A DNA stretch of 64,000 bases from Robiginitalea aurantiaca (GCF_030380815.1 NZ_JAUDUY010000003.1:516431-580430), one strand, 5' to 3'. Shown: positions 8,795 to 18,327, numbered from the stretch's first letter. A program made the numbers and translations. The notes: generated by a model from the letters alone, not told the origin.

Positions 8795-8813
8795 CAGGGG
8801 AATGCTTCCCCTG
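8795..8813. repeat. perfect hairpin in the leader of the 8374-8760 gene
   Basis: Inverted repeat CAGGGGAA and TTCCCCTG with a 3-base loop, 35 bases upstream of the minus-strand start codon. There is no T tract, so it is not a classical terminator. It may stabilise the leader or bind a regulator. Confidence 0.5.
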
Positions 8814-8979
8814 ACATGAAATTAAAGGTATGACCGACCTTGAAAACACCCTATGATCTGGGTCAGTCGTTTTTGTCTTGTGGGTTGATATTTGAATGTG
8901 TTAGATTTTTTGGTTTTGTGTAAGGCGCGGATCAATACGTGCCTTTTTACATTGGATTAAACCTATTGTATATTTGAAA

Positions 8980-9834
8980 ATGCACTATGAGGCTCTTTGG
9001 TCAAAAATCCCCATCGCGAAAATAGCCCTGAGTTTATTGGGGGTAATGTGCTACCTGCAATCAGTGAGTGCCCAGGATTCTATCGTAGATCAGGAAGTCG
9101 AAGTCAATGGACAGGCATGGCTGGATTACAACTTCAGAACTGCGATGAAAGACTCCCGATTTCTGAGTACCCAAGTGGGATTCCGAACGATTAATCCGGC
9201 CATATTTAACAGGTTTCTGGGTATCTCAACGCTTAATTTGCGTGCAAAAAGCTGGTTTAAGAGGAAACAGGAAGGTGCAGAGCCCTGGATTCGAAGTTAC
9301 CATCTTGGGGCTGGGATTATTTATACCAACAACTTCAATGAGGACAATAACTTTGAATTTCGATTGATTCAGGGGATGAAATTTGCAATTCCGACCATTA
9401 AGGGGTTTAAGATCTATAACTACAGCCGGATCGAAGAGCGCTTTCAGTATTCTTTTGACGGGTTGGGATGGGATACGGGGTTCAGGCTGAGGCATCGGTT
9501 TTCGATTACCATTAGTTGGAAAAAGCACTATTTGCATTTTACTGAAGGGTTTTATTTTCCCATTTCAGCCGAACTGTTTTTCAATCTCAAGAGAACGGAC
9601 CGCTTTAATGACCTGATCCGATTATCCCCGGGCATCGGGTATAAATTTGAGAACGGTCTCAAGCTGGAATTATATGCCATTTACAATCGCACCCGGAATT
9701 TGACGGAAACCAATAATGCTTCGAATGACCTAATCCTCAGGTTACGGATATTCAAAGAAAAACCAAATCAGCTGACGCCCCTTGCCCCGGCTAATGAATT
9801 TGATGAATCCGGTTCCGGAGACCAGAATAACTAG
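8980..9834 (+). CDS. DUF2490 domain-containing outer membrane protein
   Basis: A 284-residue protein with a signal peptide ending SVSAQ and a body of amphipathic strands typical of DUF2490, an outer membrane beta-barrel-like family of unknown role. Features are EVNGQAWLDYNF near the mature N-terminus, the Arg-rich RIEERFQYSF strand, and the LRHRFSITI strand. The C-terminus is polar (ESGSGDQNN), not the usual aromatic terminus. I use the ATG at 8980; a TTG lies two codons upstream. A TATATTTG box at 8969-8976 would place the transcript start at or next to the ATG, giving a leaderless message. It is flanked by a hairpin terminator. Confidence 0.75.
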   Translation: MHYEALWSKIPIAKIALSLLGVMCYLQSVSAQDSIVDQEVEVNGQAWLDYNFRTAMKDSRFLSTQVGFRTINPAIFNRFLGISTLNLRAKSWFKRKQEGAEPWIRSYHLGAGIIYTNNFNEDNNFEFRLIQGMKFAIPTIKGFKIYNYSRIEERFQYSFDGLGWDTGFRLRHRFSITISWKKHYLHFTEGFYFPISAELFFNLKRTDRFNDLIRLSPGIGYKFENGLKLELYAIYNRTRNLTETNNASNDLILRLRIFKEKPNQLTPLAPANEFDESGSGDQNN

Positions 9835-9878
9835 TGCCATAAAGGAAGTAATATGTGAACAGGCTTCCTTTTGGGCAC
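9834..9878 (+). terminator. probable terminator hairpin after the DUF2490 gene
   Basis: The arms AAAGGAAG (9841-9848) and CTTCCTTT (9864-9871) form an 8-base stem, extended by GTGCC (9834-9838) with GGCAC (9874-9878). The T tract is short, so termination is likely but not certain. Confidence 0.5.
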
Positions 9879-10020
9879 CTCTAGGTCTACACCGGCATTG
9901 CCTCCGTAGAGGTACACAGGAGAATTTGGCAGGGTTGTACCTTTGGGATTTATCTTAAATTGAGGTTCATGTTCAGATTAGCGCGTTAAATCCGTATTTT
10001 GAAAAAAAATCCGACCCATT

Positions 10021-10596
10021 ATGAATCCAGCCATCCGATTTATTCGCACCACAATAACCGGGGGTATCCTGTTTCTGCTTCCCCTAATAATCCTGTATTT
10101 TATTTTTGAAAAGGCCTATTCGATCCTAGAGGTGATTTCTGCCCCGATTTCAGCCAAAATTTCAGAATCCATCCTCGGATTTGATGGCAGTGCACTGATT
10201 ACCATACTGCTTTTGATCTTTATATGTTTTGCCGCAGGGTTGCTCTTTCGCGCTGAAAAAATCAAGAAAGTCGTTCAAAAACTTGAAGAACGGGTATTGA
10301 TATTTATTCCGGGATATTCACTGATCAAATCCATCACTGCGGATTCACTCGGAGAAGAAATTGAAAATAAACTAATTCCAATTCGCATTGAGGATGGGGA
10401 AAACTGGCTCCTTGGATTCCTTATTGAAGAAGGAAAGACCCACAGTACGGTCTTCCTTCCGGATGCACCCAGATATGACGCTGGGGAAATTCGTATCATG
10501 CCTTCGACCAGTGTCGTAAAGTTGGATATCAGCGCGAATAAATACACCAAGGTGATCAAATCCTATGGGGTGGGCGCCATCAATTGGGTGGAATAG
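10021..10596 (+). CDS. DUF502 domain-containing membrane protein
   Basis: A 191-residue inner membrane protein. The N-terminal GGILFLLPLIILYFIF segment and a second span near residues 59-78 are followed by a soluble domain with the PGYSLIKS and TVFLPDAP stretches typical of DUF502. The role is unknown. The TATTTTG box upstream (around 9995-10001) is one base short of the Bacteroidota -7 consensus. It is convergent with the NTF2-like gene, 19 bases away. Confidence 0.8.
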   Translation: MNPAIRFIRTTITGGILFLLPLIILYFIFEKAYSILEVISAPISAKISESILGFDGSALITILLLIFICFAAGLLFRAEKIKKVVQKLEERVLIFIPGYSLIKSITADSLGEEIENKLIPIRIEDGENWLLGFLIEEGKTHSTVFLPDAPRYDAGEIRIMPSTSVVKLDISANKYTKVIKSYGVGAINWVE

Positions 10597-10615
10597 GTTA
10601 GGCTGTTGCCACAGG

Positions 10616-11125
10616 TCAGCGTTGTATTGGCGTGGAATGCAATTGCTGTAGTTTCCATTGCCCGTTTTCTTTTACCGCAATCGCGCTTTCCAGCCATTGT
10701 GCCGTACCCAGGGTATCGGACCCCTGAACCCAGGTCCCGTAATTCTGATAGGCTACCCAGATGTTTCCCGGACTCTGGACAGCTTTAACGTATTTGAAGC
10801 GGTTTAGTCTTTGGTACTTCCCTTCCAGCATTCGTTTTTGTTCGTCCAGCAAATAATTGGCAATAGAATCATTGTTCCATACCATGCCAGCTTCAAGCAG
10901 GATAAAATCCTCTGTGTGAAAAGTTTTGATGCGCGAAGTGTCTAACTCAGACCAGATGCCTTCGAAGGAAGACTCAATCAGTCGTTTTACGGAGTCAATT
11001 TCTGATGGGTTTGCAATTGCAGCAATCTCATCCTGCGGTTGGGATTCCGCTTTGGTGCCGGTTTCACAGGCAGAAAAAAGAATAGCGATCAGTAAAGTGG
11101 GAAGGAATTTCATAGGGTTCTTCAT
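10616..11125 (-). CDS. NTF2-like (DUF4440/SnoaL-type) lipoprotein
   Basis: About 169 residues. A lipoprotein signal (MKFLPTLLIAILFSAC) precedes a roughly 120-residue cone-shaped NTF2-like fold, recognisable by a helix with IESSFEGIWSELDT, then FHTEDFILLEAGMVW, and terminal strands containing AIAVKENGQWKLQQLH. These proteins serve as ligand binders or small enzymes; no activity can be assigned. Several in-frame ATGs precede the signal (11158, 11152, 11140, 11125, 11113). I used 11125 because longer versions place charged residues before the signal. Confidence 0.7.
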   Translation of the reverse strand: MKNPMKFLPTLLIAILFSACETGTKAESQPQDEIAAIANPSEIDSVKRLIESSFEGIWSELDTSRIKTFHTEDFILLEAGMVWNNDSIANYLLDEQKRMLEGKYQRLNRFKYVKAVQSPGNIWVAYQNYGTWVQGSDTLGTAQWLESAIAVKENGQWKLQQLHSTPIQR

Positions 11126-11299
11126 ATAAAAGAGGCTCATTTCCTTTTTCATTCTCATAAGCGATCTTAACTACTCAATCGTTTTGTTTTTGAAGGCATC
11201 AATTTTCATCCCACATATTTTTGGCGTGTTCCCTGGGATAACAAGGTATTACGTACAATTAAAGCAACCGGGAATAAATTTCAAACAAATGGCTGGTGT

Positions 11300-11327
11300 A
11301 AAAAAAAGGGCGCATTAGCGCCCTTTT
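11300..11327 (-). terminator. rho-independent terminator of the sulfatase gene
   Basis: GGGCGC (11308-11313), loop ATTA and GCGCCC (11318-11323), flanked by eight A on the left, which is a T tract on the minus strand. It lies 22 bases past the sulfatase stop. Confidence 0.85.
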
Positions 11328-11349
11328 CCAAATGCTGTTCAGATTATTT

Positions 11350-13728
11350 CTAATTCGGAATGCTAATCGTTACTTTATCGACGTAACCTGTGAATTCCGA
11401 TTCTTCTACATCCTGGAATACCAAATCGGCCACCTGGGTAGCGTCATCTTTTCCGACATCTGCGGTCTCGTCAGCAGAAAATACTGCGGGTATCGTTTTT
11501 TCCACCCTACCCTCTGCGACCAATTCGCCGTCCACAAATATTTTGGCAGTACCGCCTTTGCCAATGCCGTCACCGTCGTAGTCGAACTGTAATTTTATTT
11601 CTGCTTTGTCCGCTTTGATCGCACTAGGTGCACTAATCGTAAAGCGTTCAAGTCCGAAATAGTTATACGTGTAAGCGGGCTTCCCCTTATCCATGTAGAG
11701 TGCCCAGCCACCGAACTTGCCGCCCTGACAAAGGATAATTCCCTTGTCCCTGCCCTCCAGGGAAACCTCTGCTACGATCGTTTTGGAAGTGTTTTTTACA
11801 TTTAAAAACGTATTTTCTAAAATACCTTCCATGCCCTGTGCCAGGGTAAGTGTTTTGCGGTCTCCCATGAGATCCGGGCGACCTGCAATCTTCGCATTGA
11901 ATCTTTCATACAACCTGTCATCCAAAGGATAGACATTGTTTTCAATGGCTTCTTTTTCAAATAAATCCTGCATCTCCTGTAGCTTTTCGGGATTGGCTTC
12001 TGCAAGGTTGTTTACAAGACTAAAGTCTTCATCAATGTTATAGAGTTCCCATTTTTCATCTGCAAAGGCAGCCCTTGGTTTACCCACCCAGGGAACCATA
12101 TGAACAACCCGTGCCAACCAACCATCACTATAAATGGCACGGTTTCCGAACATTTCAAAGTACTGGACTTTATGCCTGTCTTCTGCATCCGAATTATCCA
12201 CCGCATAAAGCATACTCACGCCATCCATAGGAATTTGTTCCACGCCGTTTATCGATTTAGCTTCAGGCAACTTGGCCGCTTCTAAAACTGTGGAGGCTAC
12301 ATCGTTAACATGGTGCCATTGGTCCCGTATTTCTCCTTTCGCCTCAAAACCATTTGGCCAGTGCATGACCATTCCGTTTCGGGTTCCCCCGAAATCCGCA
12401 GCCATTTGTTTGGTCCATTTAAAGGGCGCGTCTGTTGCTACCGCCCAGGCTGCTGACATATGTGGAAATGAATTTGGGCCTCCCCAATCATCCGCATGTT
12501 CCAACATGCTTTCAACGGTTTCTTCGTCAAAAATCCCATTGAGGTGAACCAATTCATTATAAGTCCCCTCAAGGCCGCCTTCAGCACTCGATCCATTGTC
12601 TCCCATAATGTAGATAAATAAGGTATTGTCAAGTACGCCTACCTCATCAATGGCATCGACCAGTCTTCCTACTTCATTATCCGTGTGTTCCGCAAATCCG
12701 GCAAATGTTTCCATCTGAATAGCAAATAAGCGCTTTTCATCAGGTCCCAGGGATTCCCAATCCTTAATATCCGAAGGCATTGGCGCCAATTGAGCGTTTT
12801 CTGGAATGACACCCATCTCTTTTTGGCGGGCGAATGTTTCTTCCCGAAGTTTTAACCATCCTGCGTCAAATCTGCCTTTGTATTTTTCTATCCATTCATC
12901 TGGGGCATGATGCGGGGCATGGGTTGCCCCGGTGGCGTAATAGACCATAAATGGTTTTTCAGGGGTCATGGCCTGTTGGAACTTAACCCACTCTATGGCC
13001 TCATTGGTCATGTCCGTTGTGAAGTGGTAATCGGGATCGTCTTTTTTCAACACTTTGGTGACTCCATCGAAGATCACAGGATCCCATTGATTTGTTTCCC
13101 CTCCGATAAATCCATAAAACTTATCGAAGCCAGAGTTGGTAGGCCATCTCGTGTAAGGTCCGGACACAGAAACTTCCCATGTAGCTGTTTCATGCCATTT
13201 TCCAAAAGCAGCTGTGCTATAGCCATTTTGTTTTAAGGTCTCCGCAAAATATTTTGCGTTGTCCGGACGGATCCCCTGATTCCCATAAAATCCTGTAGCT
13301 ACCTCCATTACAGATCCCACGTTTACGTTGTGGTGATTCCTTCCCGATAGCAAAGAGGCCCGGGTGGGTGAACAGAGTGCCGTCGTGTGAAAACGGTTAA
13401 ACCGTAATCCATTATCTGCCAATTTATCAAACGTCGGCGTATTGATAGCTCCGCCAAAGGTGCTTGTAGCTCCAAATCCGATGTCGTCGATTAATACAAC
13501 CACGATGTTCGGCGCACCTTCGGGGGCATCCACTACAAATGGGTCTGGTTTTACCGCATCCCTGGCGTCCATAACGGTGATGGGGTCGTGAGGTGGGGGT
13601 TGAATCGGTAAGACTGTACGATCCATTTCATATGTTCCGGACGCAATATTTTTCTCCTGTTCGGTTGATGTATTGCAACTATACAATACACCAACTATCA
13701 AGCATAATCGAATCAGAATTGTTTTCAT
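11350..13728 (-). CDS. cysteine-type arylsulfatase lipoprotein (S1 sulfatase family)
   Basis: A 792-residue sulfatase that hydrolyses sulfate esters. The signal ends VGVLYSC, a lipobox with acylated Cys18. The metal-binding Asp pair is D81-D82 in VVVLIDDIGFG. The active-site signature CSPTR covers residues 119-123; Cys119 must be converted to formylglycine. Further active-site residues are K177 and H179 in FGKWH and D377-N378 in MGDNGSS. Residues about 640-790 form an extra C-terminal beta-sandwich domain (GGKFGGWALY, YFGLERFTI, KIFVDGELV) typical of large PAS-like arylsulfatases. The substrate is unknown. An FGE-type maturase with both catalytic cysteines, also a predicted lipoprotein, is encoded at 4435-5502. 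It is monocistronic with its own terminator. Confidence 0.92.
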   Translation of the reverse strand: MKTILIRLCLIVGVLYSCNTSTEQEKNIASGTYEMDRTVLPIQPPPHDPITVMDARDAVKPDPFVVDAPEGAPNIVVVLIDDIGFGATSTFGGAINTPTFDKLADNGLRFNRFHTTALCSPTRASLLSGRNHHNVNVGSVMEVATGFYGNQGIRPDNAKYFAETLKQNGYSTAAFGKWHETATWEVSVSGPYTRWPTNSGFDKFYGFIGGETNQWDPVIFDGVTKVLKKDDPDYHFTTDMTNEAIEWVKFQQAMTPEKPFMVYYATGATHAPHHAPDEWIEKYKGRFDAGWLKLREETFARQKEMGVIPENAQLAPMPSDIKDWESLGPDEKRLFAIQMETFAGFAEHTDNEVGRLVDAIDEVGVLDNTLFIYIMGDNGSSAEGGLEGTYNELVHLNGIFDEETVESMLEHADDWGGPNSFPHMSAAWAVATDAPFKWTKQMAADFGGTRNGMVMHWPNGFEAKGEIRDQWHHVNDVASTVLEAAKLPEAKSINGVEQIPMDGVSMLYAVDNSDAEDRHKVQYFEMFGNRAIYSDGWLARVVHMVPWVGKPRAAFADEKWELYNIDEDFSLVNNLAEANPEKLQEMQDLFEKEAIENNVYPLDDRLYERFNAKIAGRPDLMGDRKTLTLAQGMEGILENTFLNVKNTSKTIVAEVSLEGRDKGIILCQGGKFGGWALYMDKGKPAYTYNYFGLERFTISAPSAIKADKAEIKLQFDYDGDGIGKGGTAKIFVDGELVAEGRVEKTIPAVFSADETADVGKDDATQVADLVFQDVEESEFTGYVDKVTISIPN

Positions 13729-13993
13729 GTCCTTTGTAATTGGAAGGTTATAGGTAAATGTGTGTTTCGGATATTTTTGCGCCTTTTTTCAAGCGTATAG
13801 AAAGTCGTGAATCCTTTACAAGCTTCTAAGAATGAGAAAAGTTACGAATAAAAAGCTGCTTTTGCCTATAACCACCGTATTTACTTTCCATACTACATAC
13901 GTACAAAATTATAAAAGGCTAGTACTTCAAGCCGTGGTATAGGTGAATGGTTGCGGAATAGACCATTGGCCGTCGAACTATCCGTCCGGTTGC

Positions 13994-16162
13994 CTAAGCT
14001 TTTGAAACTTCAACCCTCGCTTCCTGAATGGCACCGCCCCTTCCCATATCGGTGAGCAAATCATCGGTCAGGGCATTGGCGGATGAACCGCCTTTTAGTC
14101 GGGAAGGCCAGAACCCATGGGGCATACAGACAACCCCTTCGGTTACTTTTTTGCTTACCCGCGCGTTTATCAGGACCTCCCCCCTCTGATTGAAAACCTT
14201 CAGCGGATCCCCATCGCTAATACCCCGCCTGGAGGCATCCCCGGGGTGGATCTCCAAATAGAATGTACCTTCTTTTTCAAGGATATGTGCCACGTTTGCG
14301 TGGCTGCTGTTCAGAAGGTATTTAGGGGTTTTCAGTGTCAGCAATTGAAGGGGGTATTGCTTCGAATCCGCCTCGCTGTAAAGGTGGGGAATATAATCTG
14401 GAACGGCTTGTGCCAGGTTCGGGTCATAAAAATGGCACTTGCCGGAAGGGGTTTTGAAGTTCCCGGAAGCATGGGGCATCCATTTTGCAGGCAGGTTGAG
14501 CTTTTGACCCCCTTCTTTTCTCAGGGACTCAAAGGATATTCCTTTCATGTATTCGTGATTGCTGTCCAGGACATTCTTTACAATGTCGAGATCGGACAGG
14601 TACAGGTATTCCTCCTGAAAGCCCATTTCCCTTGCCAACAAGCGGAATAATTCTGAGTTGGGTTTCGATTCTCCAAGGGGTTTCAGGGCGGGTTCATTGA
14701 GATTTAAATAAGGGGTACCCCAGGAGCTTAGGATATCCCAATTCTCCAGAACGCTGGTGGCCGGAAAAATGTAATCGGCATAGCGGGCCGTGTCAGTCAT
14801 AAAATGTTCGGATACCACAGTGAGTAGATCCGGTCTGCTAAGCCCTTTGCGCACCAAATTCTGATTTGGGGTCGTAACGGCCGGGTTCGAGTTAAAGACA
14901 AACAGGGCATCTATTGATGGGTTTAGGTCGCTGTTGTTCAAGGCTTTCCCCAACTTGATCATATTGATGGATCGGGTGGTTTGCTCAGATAGGGAAGGGG
15001 GGAGGTTTGCGCTTTCCCAATTGAGGGCTTCACCAAAAAGCTCATAAGTCATGTGCATCAGTCCCCCGCCGAAATGACGCCACGCCCCGGTCAGTGCGGG
15101 AAGCATGGCTACTGCCCGAAAGGCACTCGCCCCATTTACCTGATGCTCCATCCCAATGAGGACCCGGATCACAGAAGGGGTTGCCGCTGCGTATTCCCGG
15201 GCGAATTCAATAATGAGATCCTTTTCCAGCCCCGTAATTGCAGCAACTTTTTCAGGGGTGTACTTCTGAACGTGCGCCTTTAATTCAGCAATTCCAGTGG
15301 TATAACGGTCGATATAATCCTGGTCCTGGAGATTTTCCGCTAAAATCACATGCATTAACCCCAGCGCAAGCGCAGTGTCTGTCCCGGGAAGGGGTTGGAT
15401 ATGCCAGTCTGCCTCCTGGGAAGTTTCAGATTGAAAAGGATCCACAGTGATGATTTTCGCCCCGCTCCTTTTGGCTTTCAGAATAAAGGGCCAAAGATGC
15501 TGATTGGAACGGATGGGGTTGGTGCCCCATAAAACAATGTATCTGCTGTGAACAATATCTTCGGGCAACACTCCGGTAGTTTGTCCATTTGTTGCAAGCA
15601 CTCCTGCCACAGCAGCATTTCCGCATATCGTTCGCTCCAATTGACTCGCACCGATATGGGCGAAGAAACGGTTGGGGATGGCTTTGCCCTGTACCAAACC
15701 CTGATTGCCGCCAAAACTGTAGGGAAGGATGGCCTCGCCCCCTTTTTGGCCGATGATTTTTCGAAGTCTGCCGGCTACTTCACCAATGGCCTGGTCCCAG
15801 CTGATTTTTACAAAGGTTCCGCTCCCTTTCGGGCCATTTCGCTTCAGGGGCGATAAAATCCGATCGGGATGGAAGGTCACATCCTCCGGAAATCGGGCCA
15901 TTTTAGCACATAGATTTCCTGCGGTATACGGATTGTCTGCACTTGCTGCAAATTCCGTGACCTTATCGCCCTTTGTGGTTACTTTCCAACTACAGCGGTC
16001 TGGACAATCGTGATAGCAGGCCCCAAATACGGTTTTTGAATTTTCGCTATTAACACAGCCCGACAAGGCAGGTAGGGACGCCAGGCTGATCGCCGCGGCA
16101 CTTTTCGCACTGATCTCAATAAATTCCCTGCGCGCAATTCCGGTTTTTTTCTCTGAATCCAT
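13994..16162 (-). CDS. molybdopterin-dependent oxidoreductase, Tat-exported, 4Fe-4S type
   Basis: A 722-residue catalytic subunit of the DMSO reductase superfamily. The N-terminus has a twin-arginine signal (RREFIEIS, residues 11-18) and a following Cys36 in PALSGC, so it may also be lipidated. An N-terminal 4Fe-4S site is visible as C49-x3-C53-x3-C57-x27-C85. The molybdopterin-guanine-dinucleotide domains include LWGTNPIRSN, VDPFQSE and FVFNSNPAV, and the C-terminal dinucleotide-binding domain includes LLTLKTPKYLLNSSHANV. The substrate and redox partner are not evident: no iron-sulfur subunit, membrane anchor, chaperone or cofactor gene lies beside it. It may use a diffusible electron carrier or partners encoded elsewhere. 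A TATATTTA box lies at 16201-16208 on this strand. Confidence 0.9.
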   Translation of the reverse strand: MDSEKKTGIARREFIEISAKSAAAISLASLPALSGCVNSENSKTVFGACYHDCPDRCSWKVTTKGDKVTEFAASADNPYTAGNLCAKMARFPEDVTFHPDRILSPLKRNGPKGSGTFVKISWDQAIGEVAGRLRKIIGQKGGEAILPYSFGGNQGLVQGKAIPNRFFAHIGASQLERTICGNAAVAGVLATNGQTTGVLPEDIVHSRYIVLWGTNPIRSNQHLWPFILKAKRSGAKIITVDPFQSETSQEADWHIQPLPGTDTALALGLMHVILAENLQDQDYIDRYTTGIAELKAHVQKYTPEKVAAITGLEKDLIIEFAREYAAATPSVIRVLIGMEHQVNGASAFRAVAMLPALTGAWRHFGGGLMHMTYELFGEALNWESANLPPSLSEQTTRSINMIKLGKALNNSDLNPSIDALFVFNSNPAVTTPNQNLVRKGLSRPDLLTVVSEHFMTDTARYADYIFPATSVLENWDILSSWGTPYLNLNEPALKPLGESKPNSELFRLLAREMGFQEEYLYLSDLDIVKNVLDSNHEYMKGISFESLRKEGGQKLNLPAKWMPHASGNFKTPSGKCHFYDPNLAQAVPDYIPHLYSEADSKQYPLQLLTLKTPKYLLNSSHANVAHILEKEGTFYLEIHPGDASRRGISDGDPLKVFNQRGEVLINARVSKKVTEGVVCMPHGFWPSRLKGGSSANALTDDLLTDMGRGGAIQEARVEVSKA

Positions 16163-16374
16163 ATGTGTCTGGTTGTAGCCCCTTCAATTGGCGGTTGCCT
16201 TAAATATACCCATTCTATGGAATTTACCCTGGGGTAGGGCCTCCGGCCAATCGGTTCAATGATGTTGTTTGGACAGGGATGCGGATGAGGTCTCTATACA
16301 GACAGGCTTTATGTCAATCCGGCTGTATTCATAAAGTAGCCCATTAGGGCTTGTCTTCTAAAATCCTACGTTGT

Positions 16375-16914
16375 TTATGGTCTTTTGTCTGTTTCCAGGA
16401 TGGAATACCCAAAATTGTCTGCCCACCCGGATTTTAACGGCAGAATTTTTCGGGCCCGGCCTTCCCGTATCATTCCGGCTTTTTCCAGTACGCTGATCGA
16501 GCCGATATTGTCAACCGCGCACCCGGCTTCTATCCGGTGTAAATGGAGTGTTTCAAATCCAAAACGTATTACCGCTTTTAAGGCTTCGGTCGCATAGCCC
16601 CTTTTCCAATGATTTTTGTGGATCTTAAACCAAACCTCTCCCCGCTGGTATTTTTTAGTCCCCAGCTTAAGGCCAAAGAGTCCTATAAATGCCTTATTCG
16701 ATTTGTGTTCTATGACAAAGGTGTAATTCTCAATCTCAGGCAATTTGGTTGCCGCAATCCAGGACTCAATAATGGATCTGGTCACCGTAATATCTTCCGG
16801 TATCCCCAAAGCATTGAATTGATCTGTTTCAGGGAGGGAGTGTAATTCATGTACCGGTTCCAGATCCGAAAGCTCAATGAATCTTAAAACCAGTCTTTCC
16901 GTTGAGATTTGCAT
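16375..16914 (-). CDS. GNAT family N-acetyltransferase (RimJ/RimL-like)
   Basis: A 179-residue acetyl-CoA-dependent acyltransferase. It starts with the family-typical TERLVLRFIELSD, has YTFVIEHKSNKAFIGLFGL in the central strands, and the acetyl-CoA loop is seen in KNHWKRGYATEALKA (about residues 98-112), followed by HRIEAGC and SISVLEKAGM. This pattern belongs to the RimJ/RimL-like branch that acetylates amino groups of proteins or small molecules. The substrate is not predictable. It is monocistronic. Confidence 0.9.
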   Translation of the reverse strand: MQISTERLVLRFIELSDLEPVHELHSLPETDQFNALGIPEDITVTRSIIESWIAATKLPEIENYTFVIEHKSNKAFIGLFGLKLGTKKYQRGEVWFKIHKNHWKRGYATEALKAVIRFGFETLHLHRIEAGCAVDNIGSISVLEKAGMIREGRARKILPLKSGWADNFGYSILETDKRP

Positions 16915-17063
16915 TTCGGATTCGTTATAATCTATCCACAGACGGGATATGGAATTAAATATAGTAAATATCGGCAGCCCTTATTGTAAACGTTACTGGA
17001 CGTTCCGGCTGCAATTGCCTTGAACTGAAGAAGGCTCAGTCCAACAGTTTATGCATGGTATTC

Positions 17064-18065
17064 CTATTTGGGCTGCAATCCTAAATGGTTTTCCATGAAG
17101 CTATTTGTTTCCCTTTTAACTGATTCGAGATCTTTTGATGTAATATAGGAGGTCATTACGTGGGCGCCAACCTCAGGGAAAGCCATTTTCCTTTTTTTAT
17201 CATTCGGTGTCCCGAGGTGTTCAAACATGTTGAGCATGGCCGGGACGGACACTGTACTGTCCTGATGGATCTCATCTTTATAGTAGTATCCCAAAAACAC
17301 AGGCTGCTGAACACCTTCAAAAGTCTCTTCAGTCATGGTTTCATCCATAAGCACCTGAAGTTGAGACAAGGCCTCCACCCGGTACCTGGTGGTCCAATAT
17401 TTTTGATCCGCTTCCGAAGGGTTGTCGAACTCATGGTAATCCCCTCCCTTGACCCATTTGGCCAGTGGCACGCCCCAATGCCAGGTCAATATCCTGGCAT
17501 TGGAGTCAAAAATCTCAATATTCGGGGAGTACAGGAGAAGGCCTGCTATATCCGGGTCTCCCCCGGCCAGATACAATGCCAGTGTGCCCCCTGTAGAAGT
17601 GGCCATTACAATCACCTTTTCCCCGAGTTGTTTCCCCACCGCAATGGCCTCTTTGGCCGAAGCCAGCAATTTATCGGCGGTGAGTGTCAGCATGGGTTCA
17701 TCCTCGACCAATCCATGGCCGGCCAATCGGGGCAGGTATAAATTGCAGCCATAGCGTTTGGCCGTCTCCAGATGAAGCGGGTCGCCTTCTTCCTGACTTG
17801 CGGACCATCCATGTAAATAAACGATGCTGTATGGGGTTTTTCCGGGTATACTGTCTGCCCAGATAATTCGGGCTTCATTATCGGGTTTTATATTGGGTAT
17901 TGCCGCTTCGTGCATGACAATTTCCTGTTCCAGTTCTGCCAGATCTGATGGGACACTGGGCATGGTTTTGTCAAAGGTAGGGGTGTCCACTTTTGGACCT
18001 AACATATATACGATTAGCAATAATCCCGCAAGGAGAAGAAGAAACTTTAAAATCTTTCGAATCAT
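17064..18065 (-). CDS. alpha/beta hydrolase, membrane anchored
   Basis: A 333-residue alpha/beta-hydrolase with an N-terminal hydrophobic segment (about residues 5-22) that is probably a membrane anchor or uncleaved signal. The oxyanion region is VYLHGWSAS (82-90), the nucleophile elbow is TSTGG with Ser157, and LPRLAGHG (111-118) matches the serine aminopeptidase/monoacylglycerol lipase branch. The C-terminal VGAHVMTSYI carries the likely catalytic His. The substrate is unknown, possibly an acyl glycerol or carboxyl ester. It stands alone, facing away from the tRNA region. Confidence 0.85.
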   Translation of the reverse strand: MIRKILKFLLLLAGLLLIVYMLGPKVDTPTFDKTMPSVPSDLAELEQEIVMHEAAIPNIKPDNEARIIWADSIPGKTPYSIVYLHGWSASQEEGDPLHLETAKRYGCNLYLPRLAGHGLVEDEPMLTLTADKLLASAKEAIAVGKQLGEKVIVMATSTGGTLALYLAGGDPDIAGLLLYSPNIEIFDSNARILTWHWGVPLAKWVKGGDYHEFDNPSEADQKYWTTRYRVEALSQLQVLMDETMTEETFEGVQQPVFLGYYYKDEIHQDSTVSVPAMLNMFEHLGTPNDKKRKMAFPEVGAHVMTSYITSKDLESVKRETNSFMENHLGLQPK

Positions 18066-18284
18066 AAGCCAATTGAAATGATTACTAAAGGTACTGTTTT
18101 CAGTGCCTGTTTAAAATAATTCCGGCTTTATCCGGAAAAAACCAGAACAGGGGGTGTAATACAATTCGTCGGGGCGTTTCAAAAGTATGGTCTTTACCTT
18201 TCCTCTAAAGTTCAAGCAAGTTTGGCTTTTCTGTTACGGAAAGTTTCTTCCTATTTGGCAATTGCTTTACAAAGGGACTGGATT

Positions 18285-18309
18285 GCTTTTCGCGCGGAAC
18301 GCGAAAAGC
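18285..18309. repeat. perfect 10-base-pair inverted repeat in the tRNA-proximal block
   Basis: GCTTTTCGCG (18285-18294), loop CGGAA, then CGCGAAAAGC (18300-18309). It lies in the gene-free region between the hydrolase and tRNA-Met and is not followed by a T tract on either strand. Confidence 0.75.
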
Positions 18310-18327
18310 GGCCTTGGGGGAGGCTCA

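Noticed and set aside
16983..16996. TGTAAACGTTACTG as a second LacI-type operator
   Set aside because: Only the central AACGTT is palindromic, and no carbon-uptake gene is next to it.
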